Assembly (NCBI GenBank): GCA_029974875.1 | Contig: JARKQP010000515.1 | Span: 1 to 6,910 of the forward strand | Length of the DNA stretch: 6,910 nt | Reading direction: 5' to 3' | Source: Mobilitalea sp. | GTDB taxonomy: Bacteria; Bacillota_A; Clostridia; Lachnospirales; Lachnospiraceae | Shown: positions 1 through 5,975 of the stretch, piece by piece | Position numbering within the stretch: position 1 is the first letter of the stretch | Layout: every line of letters begins with the position of its first letter | The notes under the pieces: model-generated | What the model was told of the DNA's origin: nothing | The model's database searches: none | The model's input: only the letters and a program-made list of their open reading frames with translations | Translations under genes and position numbers: made by a program

Positions 1-250
1 GGGAGGCCCGGTCTGCGCCCAGATGGACATAGCTCCACTCAGATTCACCGCGTTAGTGTTATAAAGAAGGCTTTTGTCGGTATGGTGCTTTTGTATACCG
101 TGATGGGATTGGAATATTGGTATTATTAAAGACGGCTTTTGTTGGGTGGAGCGTTTTATTGAAGAAGATTATTGTATGCGGAAAATTATTGTATGTAGAA
201 ATATAGCCGGCGATGAAGGCTGGACAGGTACAGCGGAATGGAGGATGTCT
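1..250. other. Gene-less left edge with short repeats
   Basis: No convincing gene is visible here. The reverse strand has an open frame from about 168 to the left edge with no start codon before an ATG at 30-28. Its last residues (NTNAVNLSGAMSIWAQTGPP) look protein-like, so a reverse gene running off the window is possible but unsupported. Forward frame 1 is open to a TAA at 127-129 and frame 2 to a TAA at 62-64; either could be the tail of an upstream gene. Visible structure: an imperfect direct repeat (about 61-92 and 125-155, sharing GGCTTTTGT), a small inverted repeat CGGTAT...ATACCG (78-100), and a 16-bp near-perfect tandem repeat, ATTATTGTATG(CG/TA)GAA, at 168-183 and 185-200. No confident promoter for the downstream gene was found. 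Confidence 0.4.
240..244 (+). promoter_or_regulatory. Ribosome binding site deciding a TTG start
   Basis: GGAGG lies directly against the ATG at 245, which is too close for it to serve that codon. It sits 6 nt before the in-frame TTG at 251, which is ideal spacing. This argues that translation of the WG-repeat lipoprotein begins at TTG 251. Confidence 0.55.
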
Positions 251-1402
251 TTGAAGAGGATTGGATTACTGATAAGTGTTTTTTGTATCATTACGATATT
301 AGTGGGTTGCAGCTCCAGTAAGATGACGGTGGAGCATGGGGACAGCTATTATGCACCGGTTGCATCCGGCGGGAAATATGGCTATATTGATGCTTCTGGC
401 AAGGTAGTGATTAAGCTCCAGTATGAGGATGCGGGACTTTTTGCTGACAATGGGCTGGCTGCCGTGAAGGCTGATGGAAGGTATGGCTATATTGATGCTG
501 TGGGAGATATGGTAATTGAGCCACAGTTTGAAGGTGCCGGGTTTTTTAGGAATGGCTTTGCGGCGATTATGAAGGACGGTTACTATGGCTTTGTGGATGA
601 GAAGGGCGCGGTTGTGGTGGAGCCTGTCTATGAAGGCGTAGGAAGCTATGCAGAGAATGGATATGCTGCGGTCATGAAGGATGGTAAATATGGTTATATT
701 GACCGGCAGGGAGCAGTTGTAATAGATTTTATTTATGAGACAGCCTGTGCTTTTGATGATAATGATTTGGCTAGGGTTGTCAAGGATGGGCTGTATGGGT
801 ATATTGATCAGCAAGGAAAGGAAGTTATCCCCTGCAAGTTCGGATATGCGGAAGATTTTAATGATAAGGGTATAGCGCTGGTTAAGACCGCGGACGGAAA
901 ATACGGCTATATCAATAAAGCCGGAGAATACACCATAGAGCCTGATTATCAGATGGTATTCGGTTTTACGGAGAATGGGCTGGCCGCAGCCATGAAGGAT
1001 AACCGGTGGGGATATATCAATGAAGAAGGTAGGACTGTCATTGATGTCCAGTATGATACGGCCTTTAGCTTTGCAAAGAATGGTATTGCATTGGTAAGCA
1101 AGGATAAAAGATATAGCTTTATTAATGAGGACGGAGAGCAGGTGTCAAAGGAAACCTATGATTACGCTTCAAAATACAGCGATCTGGGGATTGCGGCCAT
1201 CAGTAATGAAAAGCTATATGGATATATTGATTCTAAGGGTAATACGATTGTAAAACCGTCCTTTACCGAGGCTTATGATTTCATGGACTTAGGTCTGGCT
1301 ATCGTAAAGACGGAAAAAGGTTATGGTTATATTGGGACGGATGGCAAGTTTGTAATTAAGCCGAAGTATCAGGTTGCCGGTGAATTTGTTAAAGTAAAAT
1401 AG
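251..1402 (+). CDS. WG-repeat lipoprotein
   Basis: Predicted secreted lipoprotein built almost wholly of WG (WG_beta_rep) repeats. The preferred TTG start at 251 gives 383 residues. It is followed by a compact lipoprotein signal: basic MKR, a hydrophobic core, and a lipobox ILVGC with Cys20 (codon 308-310) as the lipidated residue. The mature part holds about ten repeats of roughly 35 residues, each with a core such as KYGYID, LYGYID, YYGFVD or RWGYIN, then a turn and a (V/I)I-x-P-x-Y type strand. The eighth core, RYSFIN, is degenerate and the last ends YGYIG. The role of the family is poorly known; a cell-surface binding or scaffold role is inference. ATG 245 (385 residues) and GTG 146 (418 residues) are alternative starts, but 146 has no Shine-Dalgarno and would bury the signal peptide behind 35 extra residues. 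It appears monocistronic, with a terminator 9 nt after the stop. Confidence 0.9.
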   Translation: MKRIGLLISVFCIITILVGCSSSKMTVEHGDSYYAPVASGGKYGYIDASGKVVIKLQYEDAGLFADNGLAAVKADGRYGYIDAVGDMVIEPQFEGAGFFRNGFAAIMKDGYYGFVDEKGAVVVEPVYEGVGSYAENGYAAVMKDGKYGYIDRQGAVVIDFIYETACAFDDNDLARVVKDGLYGYIDQQGKEVIPCKFGYAEDFNDKGIALVKTADGKYGYINKAGEYTIEPDYQMVFGFTENGLAAAMKDNRWGYINEEGRTVIDVQYDTAFSFAKNGIALVSKDKRYSFINEDGEQVSKETYDYASKYSDLGIAAISNEKLYGYIDSKGNTIVKPSFTEAYDFMDLGLAIVKTEKGYGYIGTDGKFVIKPKYQVAGEFVKVK

Positions 1403-1410
1403 GTATAAAT

Positions 1411-1447
1411 AACGCATATAGCATGGAATAAGCTAGATGCGTTTTTT
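1411..1447 (+). terminator. Rho-independent terminator of the WG-repeat gene
   Basis: An 11-bp stem (ACGCATATAGC at 1412-1422 with GCTAGATGCGT at 1432-1442, one mismatch) encloses a 9-nt loop and runs into TTTTTT at 1442-1447. On the reverse strand the same stem is followed by a T-rich stretch, so it may also stop transcription from the converging reverse genes. Confidence 0.9.
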
Positions 1448-1453
1448 ATGTTA

Positions 1454-1482
1454 GCAATTATTCCGGTCATGGAATAAATTGC
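1454..1482. terminator. Second hairpin between convergent genes
   Basis: GCAATTATTCC (1454-1464) pairs with GGAATAAATTGC (1471-1482) with one bulged base and a 6-nt loop. It lies between the forward terminator and the stop of the reverse propeller gene at 1501. Neither strand has a strong T-run directly after it, so it may be a weak terminator or an mRNA 3'-end stabiliser for the reverse transcript. Confidence 0.45.
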
Positions 1483-1500
1483 GGCTTTCTATGGGCTTTA

Positions 1501-2874
1501 TCAGATATCACTTCGGGATACTCTCCATATGACACCGGTATTGGGTATGAAATAGACTGGATCATTCAGGATATTTAGCCCGCAGTCTACGATATACATT
1601 ACTCCGTCAGGTCCGAAGACGACCTGTGAAGGTCTTTCAAAGCCCCCCTCCCTTGATATGGAGGCGGGAAAGCCTGATTTGTTAATGGCAAAGGTAACCG
1701 TGGTTCTGGATCTCATATCAATTTTAGAAATTCTATGCCCAGCGTTGGCATAGGATATCACGTCTCCGAATTCGGTACTTATAGTGCTGCCAAATTCAGC
1801 TACATATACATCTCCGTAAGCGCCGAAAGTTTCATTATAATTAAAATCAAAGCCCCTTATATTCGAATTTGGAGGGAAGGTTACAAAAGGTACGGGAGGA
1901 ACATTAGGCTGATTTTTAAGCAGCAGGGTGGGCTGCTGCCCGCCGACGGGTGTGAACCTTGGTGAGTTTACGGCTTCGCCTCCCGAATAATCCGGCCAGC
2001 CGTACCAGTAATCGGGCGTGATATAATAGAAATCATCGGTTGCATTTCCGATTGGCCTGCTTCCGGTTGCATTGTAACCATTATTTACAGCATATAATTG
2101 GCCCCAGTTGTCAAATTTCAGGAAAGCAGGGTTTCGAAATCCCCAGGCATACTGTTCCAAAGCGGAACCGTCAAGATTGGATCTTATAATGCTGCCCGAA
2201 GCTTTAATATATTTCTTTCTGTATTCATAGGGCAGGTTTGCTATCCCATATGGTGAAAAAGCACCGGTAGTGGCTATATCATCCGTCACGGCTTCCGTCA
2301 TTAGGTTATTTGTTTCAAAGTTCTGTCCCGTAAGCATGATATAATCGCCTGCATAATCACATAGTAAGGGAGAAACCGTGATCCATTTGTTATCATTTCC
2401 CACGACTCCGCTGTTCGTGACGGTTCCTTGGCCAAAGTATAATTTATTATCAGGGGAAAAAGCGACCGGACTATTATAGTTATCACCGTTACTGGGCAGG
2501 CCCATAATGATATTTTGCCTTGTACCATCCCTATATATTTTTGTGACATAGCCTCTGTGGGATACATAGATTATCCCGTTTTGATAATTGATCCCGGATA
2601 TGGGGATGTTAAAATCCTCGGCTATGGATTCCAAGCGGTTGTCGATTAGCCGCAGCACCCTGGGGGTTCCCGTAGCTAATCCGGAATCGGCAATCAGGAC
2701 ATATCCATCCTCATCAAATACCATTCCAACCGGTGAATTCAAATCTTTGATAAATACCTCAATACGGTAGCCCGCAGTAATATAAATATCCGATGGATTT
2801 AGATACCTTTCTGGTATGACGTCGCTTTGACTGAATGAATAAAGCCTTGTTCTTCTGTTGACATCCTGATACAT
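1501..2874 (-). CDS. Glucose/sorbosone dehydrogenase-like beta-propeller protein
   Basis: 457-residue protein resembling the PQQ-dependent sugar dehydrogenase (glucose/sorbosone dehydrogenase, GSDH) propeller family. Blade-like segments in order: YRIEVFIKDLNSPVGMVF (36-53) with DGYVLIAD; SPVAFSPDNKLYFGQG (135-150); GSIIRSNLDG (227-236) followed by WGFRNPAFLKFDNWGQLYAV (244-263); DYWYGWPDYSGGE (288-300); GDVYVAEFGS (354-363); and FERPSQVVFGPDGVMYIVDCG (412-432). The GFRNP and YGWPDYSGG motifs are the strongest family markers. Family members oxidise sugars in the periplasm or outside the cell, but here there is no signal peptide, no lipobox and no heme domain, and PQQ use is unproven. It could be a non-catalytic or lactonase-like propeller. 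The ATG at 2874 has only a poorly spaced GTGAGG before it, so the start is uncertain. It lies 54 bp downstream of the AraC-type regulator on the same strand and is probably read with it. Confidence 0.8.
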   Translation of the reverse strand: MYQDVNRRTRLYSFSQSDVIPERYLNPSDIYITAGYRIEVFIKDLNSPVGMVFDEDGYVLIADSGLATGTPRVLRLIDNRLESIAEDFNIPISGINYQNGIIYVSHRGYVTKIYRDGTRQNIIMGLPSNGDNYNSPVAFSPDNKLYFGQGTVTNSGVVGNDNKWITVSPLLCDYAGDYIMLTGQNFETNNLMTEAVTDDIATTGAFSPYGIANLPYEYRKKYIKASGSIIRSNLDGSALEQYAWGFRNPAFLKFDNWGQLYAVNNGYNATGSRPIGNATDDFYYITPDYWYGWPDYSGGEAVNSPRFTPVGGQQPTLLLKNQPNVPPVPFVTFPPNSNIRGFDFNYNETFGAYGDVYVAEFGSTISTEFGDVISYANAGHRISKIDMRSRTTVTFAINKSGFPASISREGGFERPSQVVFGPDGVMYIVDCGLNILNDPVYFIPNTGVIWRVSRSDI

Positions 2875-2895
2875 GGCCTCACCCGGAAAATATTT

Positions 2896-2924
2896 ATTAT
2901 AATATATTCATTTGTATTTAAAAT
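2896..2924 (-). promoter_or_regulatory. Possible weak promoter before the propeller gene
   Basis: On the reverse strand a TATAAT (2901-2896) lies 21 nt before the ATG at 2874. The region 16-17 nt further upstream (TTTTAA or ATTTTA) is a poor -35. The gap is AT-rich, so this may be chance; it could give the propeller gene expression independent of the regulator. Confidence 0.3.
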
Positions 2925-2928
2925 AGAC

Positions 2929-3795
2929 TTAGAGCTTCCATTCCTTGCGGTAGCTGAGAGGGGTCATATCCTCCCTGGCCTTAAACAGGTTGATAAAATG
3001 GCTGACGTTATTCATGCCGCATTGGAAGGTAATGTCGTTGACGGACAGCCCGGAATACTTCAACAATTCCTTAGCGTAATTAAGGCGCAGCAGGATCAGG
3101 TATTCGCTGTAAGTGACCCCGAGGTACTTTTTGAACTCCCTGGAGAGATAATATTGGCTGACGCCATAAAGCTTCGCGAGCTGTTCCAGTGAGATTTCTT
3201 CCTTAAAATGCTGGTCCAGATATTTTACCATGTTTTTAATATAATCCGGCATAAAGGAGAGCGCCCGTTGGTCGCTGCTATTATGGACAATTAACTCTGT
3301 GATTAATGAATTCAGAAGATTTGAACAGATTGCCTCTGTATTCAAATCTTTTCTTTGCGTCAGGGAAAGAATACGGCGCAGGGTGGTTTCCATGAAGCTC
3401 CTGTCCTCCAGGGAAATAATCCGGAAACCGGATTCTGCGAAGACATTATAGTAGCCATGGGCTCCAACACCGTGAAAGTGGATCCAAAGGAATTCCCAGT
3501 GGTCGCTAAAACAGCTGTAATATTGGTAATCCATACAGCTGATATAGAAGCAATCCCCCTCCTTTAGCAGGTATTCCTGACCCTTGTATTTTAGGAAGCC
3601 CTTACCGGAGATGGTATAAACCATAAGGTAACTGTTCAGATTCTCGCGCTCCGTGTAATAAGGGGGAGAGGTTTTAAAATATCCGGCCTCCTGTACATAG
3701 AGGTAAGTACGCTTGGCAAGAATACTGGGTGTATTGATAAAACGGATGCTGTCCTCACTCCAATCAAAGGAGGCTCTTTCTTTATAGTTTTGCAT
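2929..3795 (-). CDS. AraC/XylS-family transcriptional regulator
   Basis: 288-residue AraC-family activator, full length for the family. The N-terminal half is a cupin-like ligand-binding domain (about 38-110) with SYLMVYTISGKGFLKYKG, EYLLKEGDCFYI and a WEFLWIHFHG strand. The C-terminal half carries the two helix-turn-helix motifs: ISLEQLAKLYGVSQYYLSRE (201-220, first) and SVNDITFQCGMNNVSHFINL (251-270, second), followed by the usual FK..(D/G)MTPLSYRK end. Members normally sense a sugar or related metabolite and activate neighbouring catabolic genes. It is divergent from the isomerase at 4032 and upstream of the propeller gene, so both are its likely targets (inference). The ATG at 3795 has GGAG 10 nt upstream, slightly long but acceptable, and an extended -10 promoter lies about 40 nt before it. 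The ligand cannot be named from sequence. Confidence 0.93.
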   Translation of the reverse strand: MQNYKERASFDWSEDSIRFINTPSILAKRTYLYVQEAGYFKTSPPYYTERENLNSYLMVYTISGKGFLKYKGQEYLLKEGDCFYISCMDYQYYSCFSDHWEFLWIHFHGVGAHGYYNVFAESGFRIISLEDRSFMETTLRRILSLTQRKDLNTEAICSNLLNSLITELIVHNSSDQRALSFMPDYIKNMVKYLDQHFKEEISLEQLAKLYGVSQYYLSREFKKYLGVTYSEYLILLRLNYAKELLKYSGLSVNDITFQCGMNNVSHFINLFKAREDMTPLSYRKEWKL

Positions 3796-3836
3796 AATAA
3801 TTTATCTCCATTCCTGTCAGGTTTTTTCTTTGCTTC

Positions 3837-3845
3837 ATTATAGCA
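3837..3845 (-). promoter_or_regulatory. Extended -10 promoter of the AraC-type regulator
   Basis: The reverse strand reads TGCTATAAT (3845-3837), a perfect extended -10 element. No good -35 lies 16-18 nt upstream, as is usual for this promoter class. The predicted start near 3830 gives a leader of about 35 nt containing the GGAG site. Confidence 0.6.
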
Positions 3846-3924
3846 TAACAATCCTGGGATTAATATGGCAAGAAACTATTATTTTTAAGCATGAAAAGTG
3901 GATGTTATTCTTTATGAATAAGCT

Positions 3925-3939
3925 TATAATAGCATTATA
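3925..3939 (+). promoter_or_regulatory. Candidate isomerase promoter -10 within a palindrome
   Basis: TATAAT (3925-3930) is the first arm of a perfect inverted repeat, TATAAT-agc-ATTATA. No TTGACA-like -35 lies 15-18 nt upstream, as expected for a promoter needing an activator such as the divergent AraC-family protein. A second dyad, TTATTC-tttat-GAATAA (3905-3921), covers the -35 position. The start would fall near 3937, giving a leader of about 95 nt. The operator role is inference; AraC proteins often bind direct rather than inverted repeats. Confidence 0.4.
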
Positions 3940-4018
3940 GTTAGTAAATTGGATTGAGAAAATTTGTAGATATCCAAGCAAATTATTGTTATTGTAGTTA
4001 GCGATGAGTTAATGAAAA

Positions 4019-4024
4019 AGGAGG
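4019..4024 (+). promoter_or_regulatory. Ribosome binding site of the isomerase
   Basis: AGGAGG ends 7 nt before the ATG at 4032. This near-ideal site fixes the start and suggests efficient translation. Confidence 0.9.
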
Positions 4025-4031
4025 ATTTCAA

Positions 4032-5531
4032 ATGGAAGAGTTAAAGAAATTAAAGGCACCAAAAAAGGCCAGGATCGGTTTGTACAGCGCAGGACTTAAT
4101 GCATACTGGGATCAATTTGAAGGCCTACGGGAATGTCTTCTCGGATACAACAGGTTCCTGGAGCAGCGGATGGCTGAATTTGGGGAGGTATATAATTTTG
4201 GCCTGGTGGATACGGAGGATAAGGGAAGGGAAGCAGGAGAATACTTTAACGGGAAAAATGTGGATATCGTATTCTCCCATGCAGCAACCTATTACACCAG
4301 CGCCTGCCTGCTGCCCCTGCACCAGATCAATAAGGCTCCTGTCATCATACTGAACCTGCAGCCGGCACCGGAGATGGCATATGATAGGACAGGGACAGAC
4401 CGCTGGCTGGCGCAGTGTGTGGGCTGCTCCATCCCGGAGATCTCAAATGCCTTTAACCGTGCCGGAATCAAGTTCCGTGCAATTAACGGGCTGCTCGGGC
4501 TATCCTATACTCCGGAGTTTTCAATGGCTGACGAGGTTACGGCTGACCGCCCGGAGGCAATCCAGGCCTGGAAGCAGATTGAGGAATGGTGTCTGGCAGC
4601 GGGAGTAAAGCGCACCCTGCAGCATGCCAGGTTCGGTTTCTTAGGCGGATACTATAGCGGAATGCTGGATATGTACAGTGACTTCACCATGCTCCAGGCA
4701 CAGACGGGCATGCATGTTGAGGTTCTGGAAATGTGTGACCTGGAAGGCTATTTGCGCACTGTCACGGAGGATGAGATAAAGGAAAAACTAGCCCGTATCC
4801 AGTCCTTCTTTGAAATCTCAGGAGATTCCCCCTCCGACCCTATTGCGAAGAAGCCGACTCCGCAGCAGCTGGAATGGTCCGCAAAGGTGGCGGTGGCCCA
4901 GGAAAAGATGGTGCTGGACCGCAACCTGGACAGCATTTCCTATTATTATCACGGACGTGATAACTATTATGAGGAAATCCAAAGCGGGTTCATCGTCGGA
5001 CACTCCCTATTGACAGCCCAGGGCGTTGCCTGCTCCGGAGAAGGTGACATCAAGACAGCCCTTGCAATGAAGATTTCCGATATATTGAATAAGGGAGGAA
5101 GCTTCTGTGAGATTGTAGCAGCGGACTTTAACCGTGACACCATGATCCTGGGGCATGATGGGCCATTCCATTTCCTCATCTCTAAGGGCAGGCCAATCCT
5201 TCGGGGAATGGGAGTATACCATGGCAAGCGTGGCAGCGGAGTATCCGTAGAAGCGAAGGTCCAGCCAGGCCCTATTACGACTCTGGGAATTACCCAGACG
5301 GGGGATGGGAAGCTTAAGTTCAATATCAGTGAAGGAGAAGCCATTGATGCGCCGATCCTGCTAAACGGAAATACCTCCACCCACATCCGCTTTGCACAAA
5401 AACCGGCAGAGTACATGGACAGATGGTTCGTAGAGGCTCCAACCCATCATCTCGCCCTATCCGTCGGACATAATGCAAGCTTGTTCACGAAGGTGGCACA
5501 GCTGTTGGAGATACCCTATGCTGTTTACTAA
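4032..5531 (+). CDS. L-arabinose/L-fucose isomerase-superfamily protein
   Basis: 499-residue cytoplasmic sugar isomerase-like protein, close to the roughly 500 residues of AraA. Aldose-ketose isomerases of this superfamily use a Mn2+-type metal. The C-terminal half aligns by eye with E. coli AraA: SGEGDIKTALAMK (335-347) gives Glu337 for E306, GGSFCE (355-360) gives Glu360 for E333, ILGHDGP (372-378) gives His375 for H350, and APTHHLALS (469-477) gives His472/473 for H449/H450. The full metal/catalytic set is therefore present. The N-terminal half (KARIGLYSAGLNAYWDQF at 12-29, then SHAATYYTSACLLPL and a PVIILNLQP strand) differs from classical AraA, so the substrate may not be L-arabinose. 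No kinase or epimerase gene is in the window. It is divergent from an AraC-type regulator that probably controls it. Codons favour C/G at third positions more than in the WG-repeat gene, which may reflect strong expression or a different origin. Confidence 0.9.
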   Translation: MEELKKLKAPKKARIGLYSAGLNAYWDQFEGLRECLLGYNRFLEQRMAEFGEVYNFGLVDTEDKGREAGEYFNGKNVDIVFSHAATYYTSACLLPLHQINKAPVIILNLQPAPEMAYDRTGTDRWLAQCVGCSIPEISNAFNRAGIKFRAINGLLGLSYTPEFSMADEVTADRPEAIQAWKQIEEWCLAAGVKRTLQHARFGFLGGYYSGMLDMYSDFTMLQAQTGMHVEVLEMCDLEGYLRTVTEDEIKEKLARIQSFFEISGDSPSDPIAKKPTPQQLEWSAKVAVAQEKMVLDRNLDSISYYYHGRDNYYEEIQSGFIVGHSLLTAQGVACSGEGDIKTALAMKISDILNKGGSFCEIVAADFNRDTMILGHDGPFHFLISKGRPILRGMGVYHGKRGSGVSVEAKVQPGPITTLGITQTGDGKLKFNISEGEAIDAPILLNGNTSTHIRFAQKPAEYMDRWFVEAPTHHLALSVGHNASLFTKVAQLLEIPYAVY

Positions 5532-5550
5532 ATTTTAATAATGAACTAAC

Positions 5551-5663
5551 AATACCCGGCTATGCATTAGGGAGCCGGACACCTGCTTCAAAGGAATTCT
5601 TTGTACACAACAAAGCTTACCTGGAAGCTGGTGCCAGGCCTCCCGATGCCATAGCCGGGTATT
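5551..5663. repeat. 113-bp foldback (long imperfect hairpin)
   Basis: Perfect 14-bp terminal inverted repeats, AATACCCGGCTATG (5551-5564) and CATAGCCGGGTATT (5650-5663), continue inwards as an imperfect stem. GCAT pairs with ATGC, GGGAGCC with GGCCTCCC, CACC with GGTG, and GCTTC (5585-5589) with GAAGC (5624-5628), giving close to 39 nt per arm. The central loop holds its own hairpin, CTTTGT-acaca-ACAAAG (5599-5615). The right arm runs into TATTTTCT, a modest T-run, so it may act as terminator of the isomerase gene 19 nt upstream. It is far larger than a normal terminator, so a structured RNA or a MITE-like insertion are alternatives. No target-site duplication is obvious. A 69-codon reverse frame across it (5744-5535) is probably a by-product. 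Confidence 0.75.
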
Positions 5664-5783
5664 TTCTATGCCCTGGTATCCGGTACGGCTTCTCTTTTGA
5701 CGGTATCCACCAGCTTTCTCTTGTTTTATTGGGAGATTAATCAATTATTTATATTGTTTTCTTAGTTATTGGGCTGGAATTAA
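5664..5783. other. Spacer between foldback and promoter
   Basis: No gene is seen. A direct repeat CGGTATCC-like motif (GGTATCC at 5675-5681 and 5702-5708) lies in a pyrimidine-rich stretch, followed by AT-rich DNA leading into the promoter. Confidence 0.4.
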
Positions 5784-5812
5784 TTGAAAAATAAAGCTCA
5801 AGGTAGTATAAT
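5784..5812 (+). promoter_or_regulatory. Sigma-A promoter of the hydrogenase-like gene
   Basis: TTGAAA (5784-5789), a 17-nt spacer and a consensus TATAAT (5807-5812) make the best promoter in the window, preceded by AT-rich DNA. Transcription would start near 5819, leaving a leader of about 156 nt before the ATG at 5976. Confidence 0.8.
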
Positions 5813-5818
5813 TTTTTA

Positions 5819-5975
5819 TAAAAGCGCCCTGGGGTCTTTGGATAAAAAGGTGATGCTTTTGCACAGATATTTGAATTTCTGTTATGGGGCAGTCCTTTAC
5901 AATCTGTCAATAGGCAGGACAAATACATTTTGCTCAAAATGGACAACAAAAGATAAACAATTGGGAGGAACGAGA
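5819..5975 (+). promoter_or_regulatory. Long 5' leader of the hydrogenase-like gene
   Basis: The leader of about 156 nt has several dyads: AAAAGC (near 5820) with GCTTTT (near 5855), GTCCT (5892-5896) with AGGAC (5916-5920), and the perfect palindrome CATTTTGctCAAAATG (5926-5941) 21 nt before the GGGAGG ribosome site (5963-5968). No riboswitch class was recognised. Post-transcriptional control or a repressor site in the leader is possible but unproven. Confidence 0.4.

Noticed and set aside
299..814. 171-codon reverse frame inside the WG-repeat gene
   Set aside because: It is antisense to a clear repeat protein; its length follows from the repetitive codon pattern. It has no ribosome site and no recognisable domain.
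3845..4031. Catabolite-responsive (cre) site near the isomerase promoter
   Set aside because: TGAAAAGTGGATG near 3892 only partly resembles the cre consensus and lacks the central CG, so it is not supported.
4967..5416. 149-codon reverse frame inside the isomerase gene
   Set aside because: It lies opposite the conserved active-site half of the isomerase, with low-complexity composition and no supporting signals.
4032..5531. Naming the isomerase araA
   Set aside because: The catalytic residues match, but the N-terminal half is diverged and no araB or araD lies alongside, so a specific symbol would overstate the evidence.
5551..5663. Small SRP RNA (4.5S-like) as identity of the foldback
   Set aside because: The size and hairpin shape fit, but the conserved GGAAGGAAGCAGC-type apical domain is absent.
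5535..5744. 69-codon reverse frame across the foldback
   Set aside because: Most of its length is the 113-bp hairpin, it lacks a convincing ribosome site, and no family was recognised. It was kept only as part of the foldback note.
5749..5949. 66-codon reverse frame in the hydrogenase leader
   Set aside because: It runs antisense to a strong forward promoter and leader, has no recognisable domain, and its composition fits AT-rich non-coding DNA.
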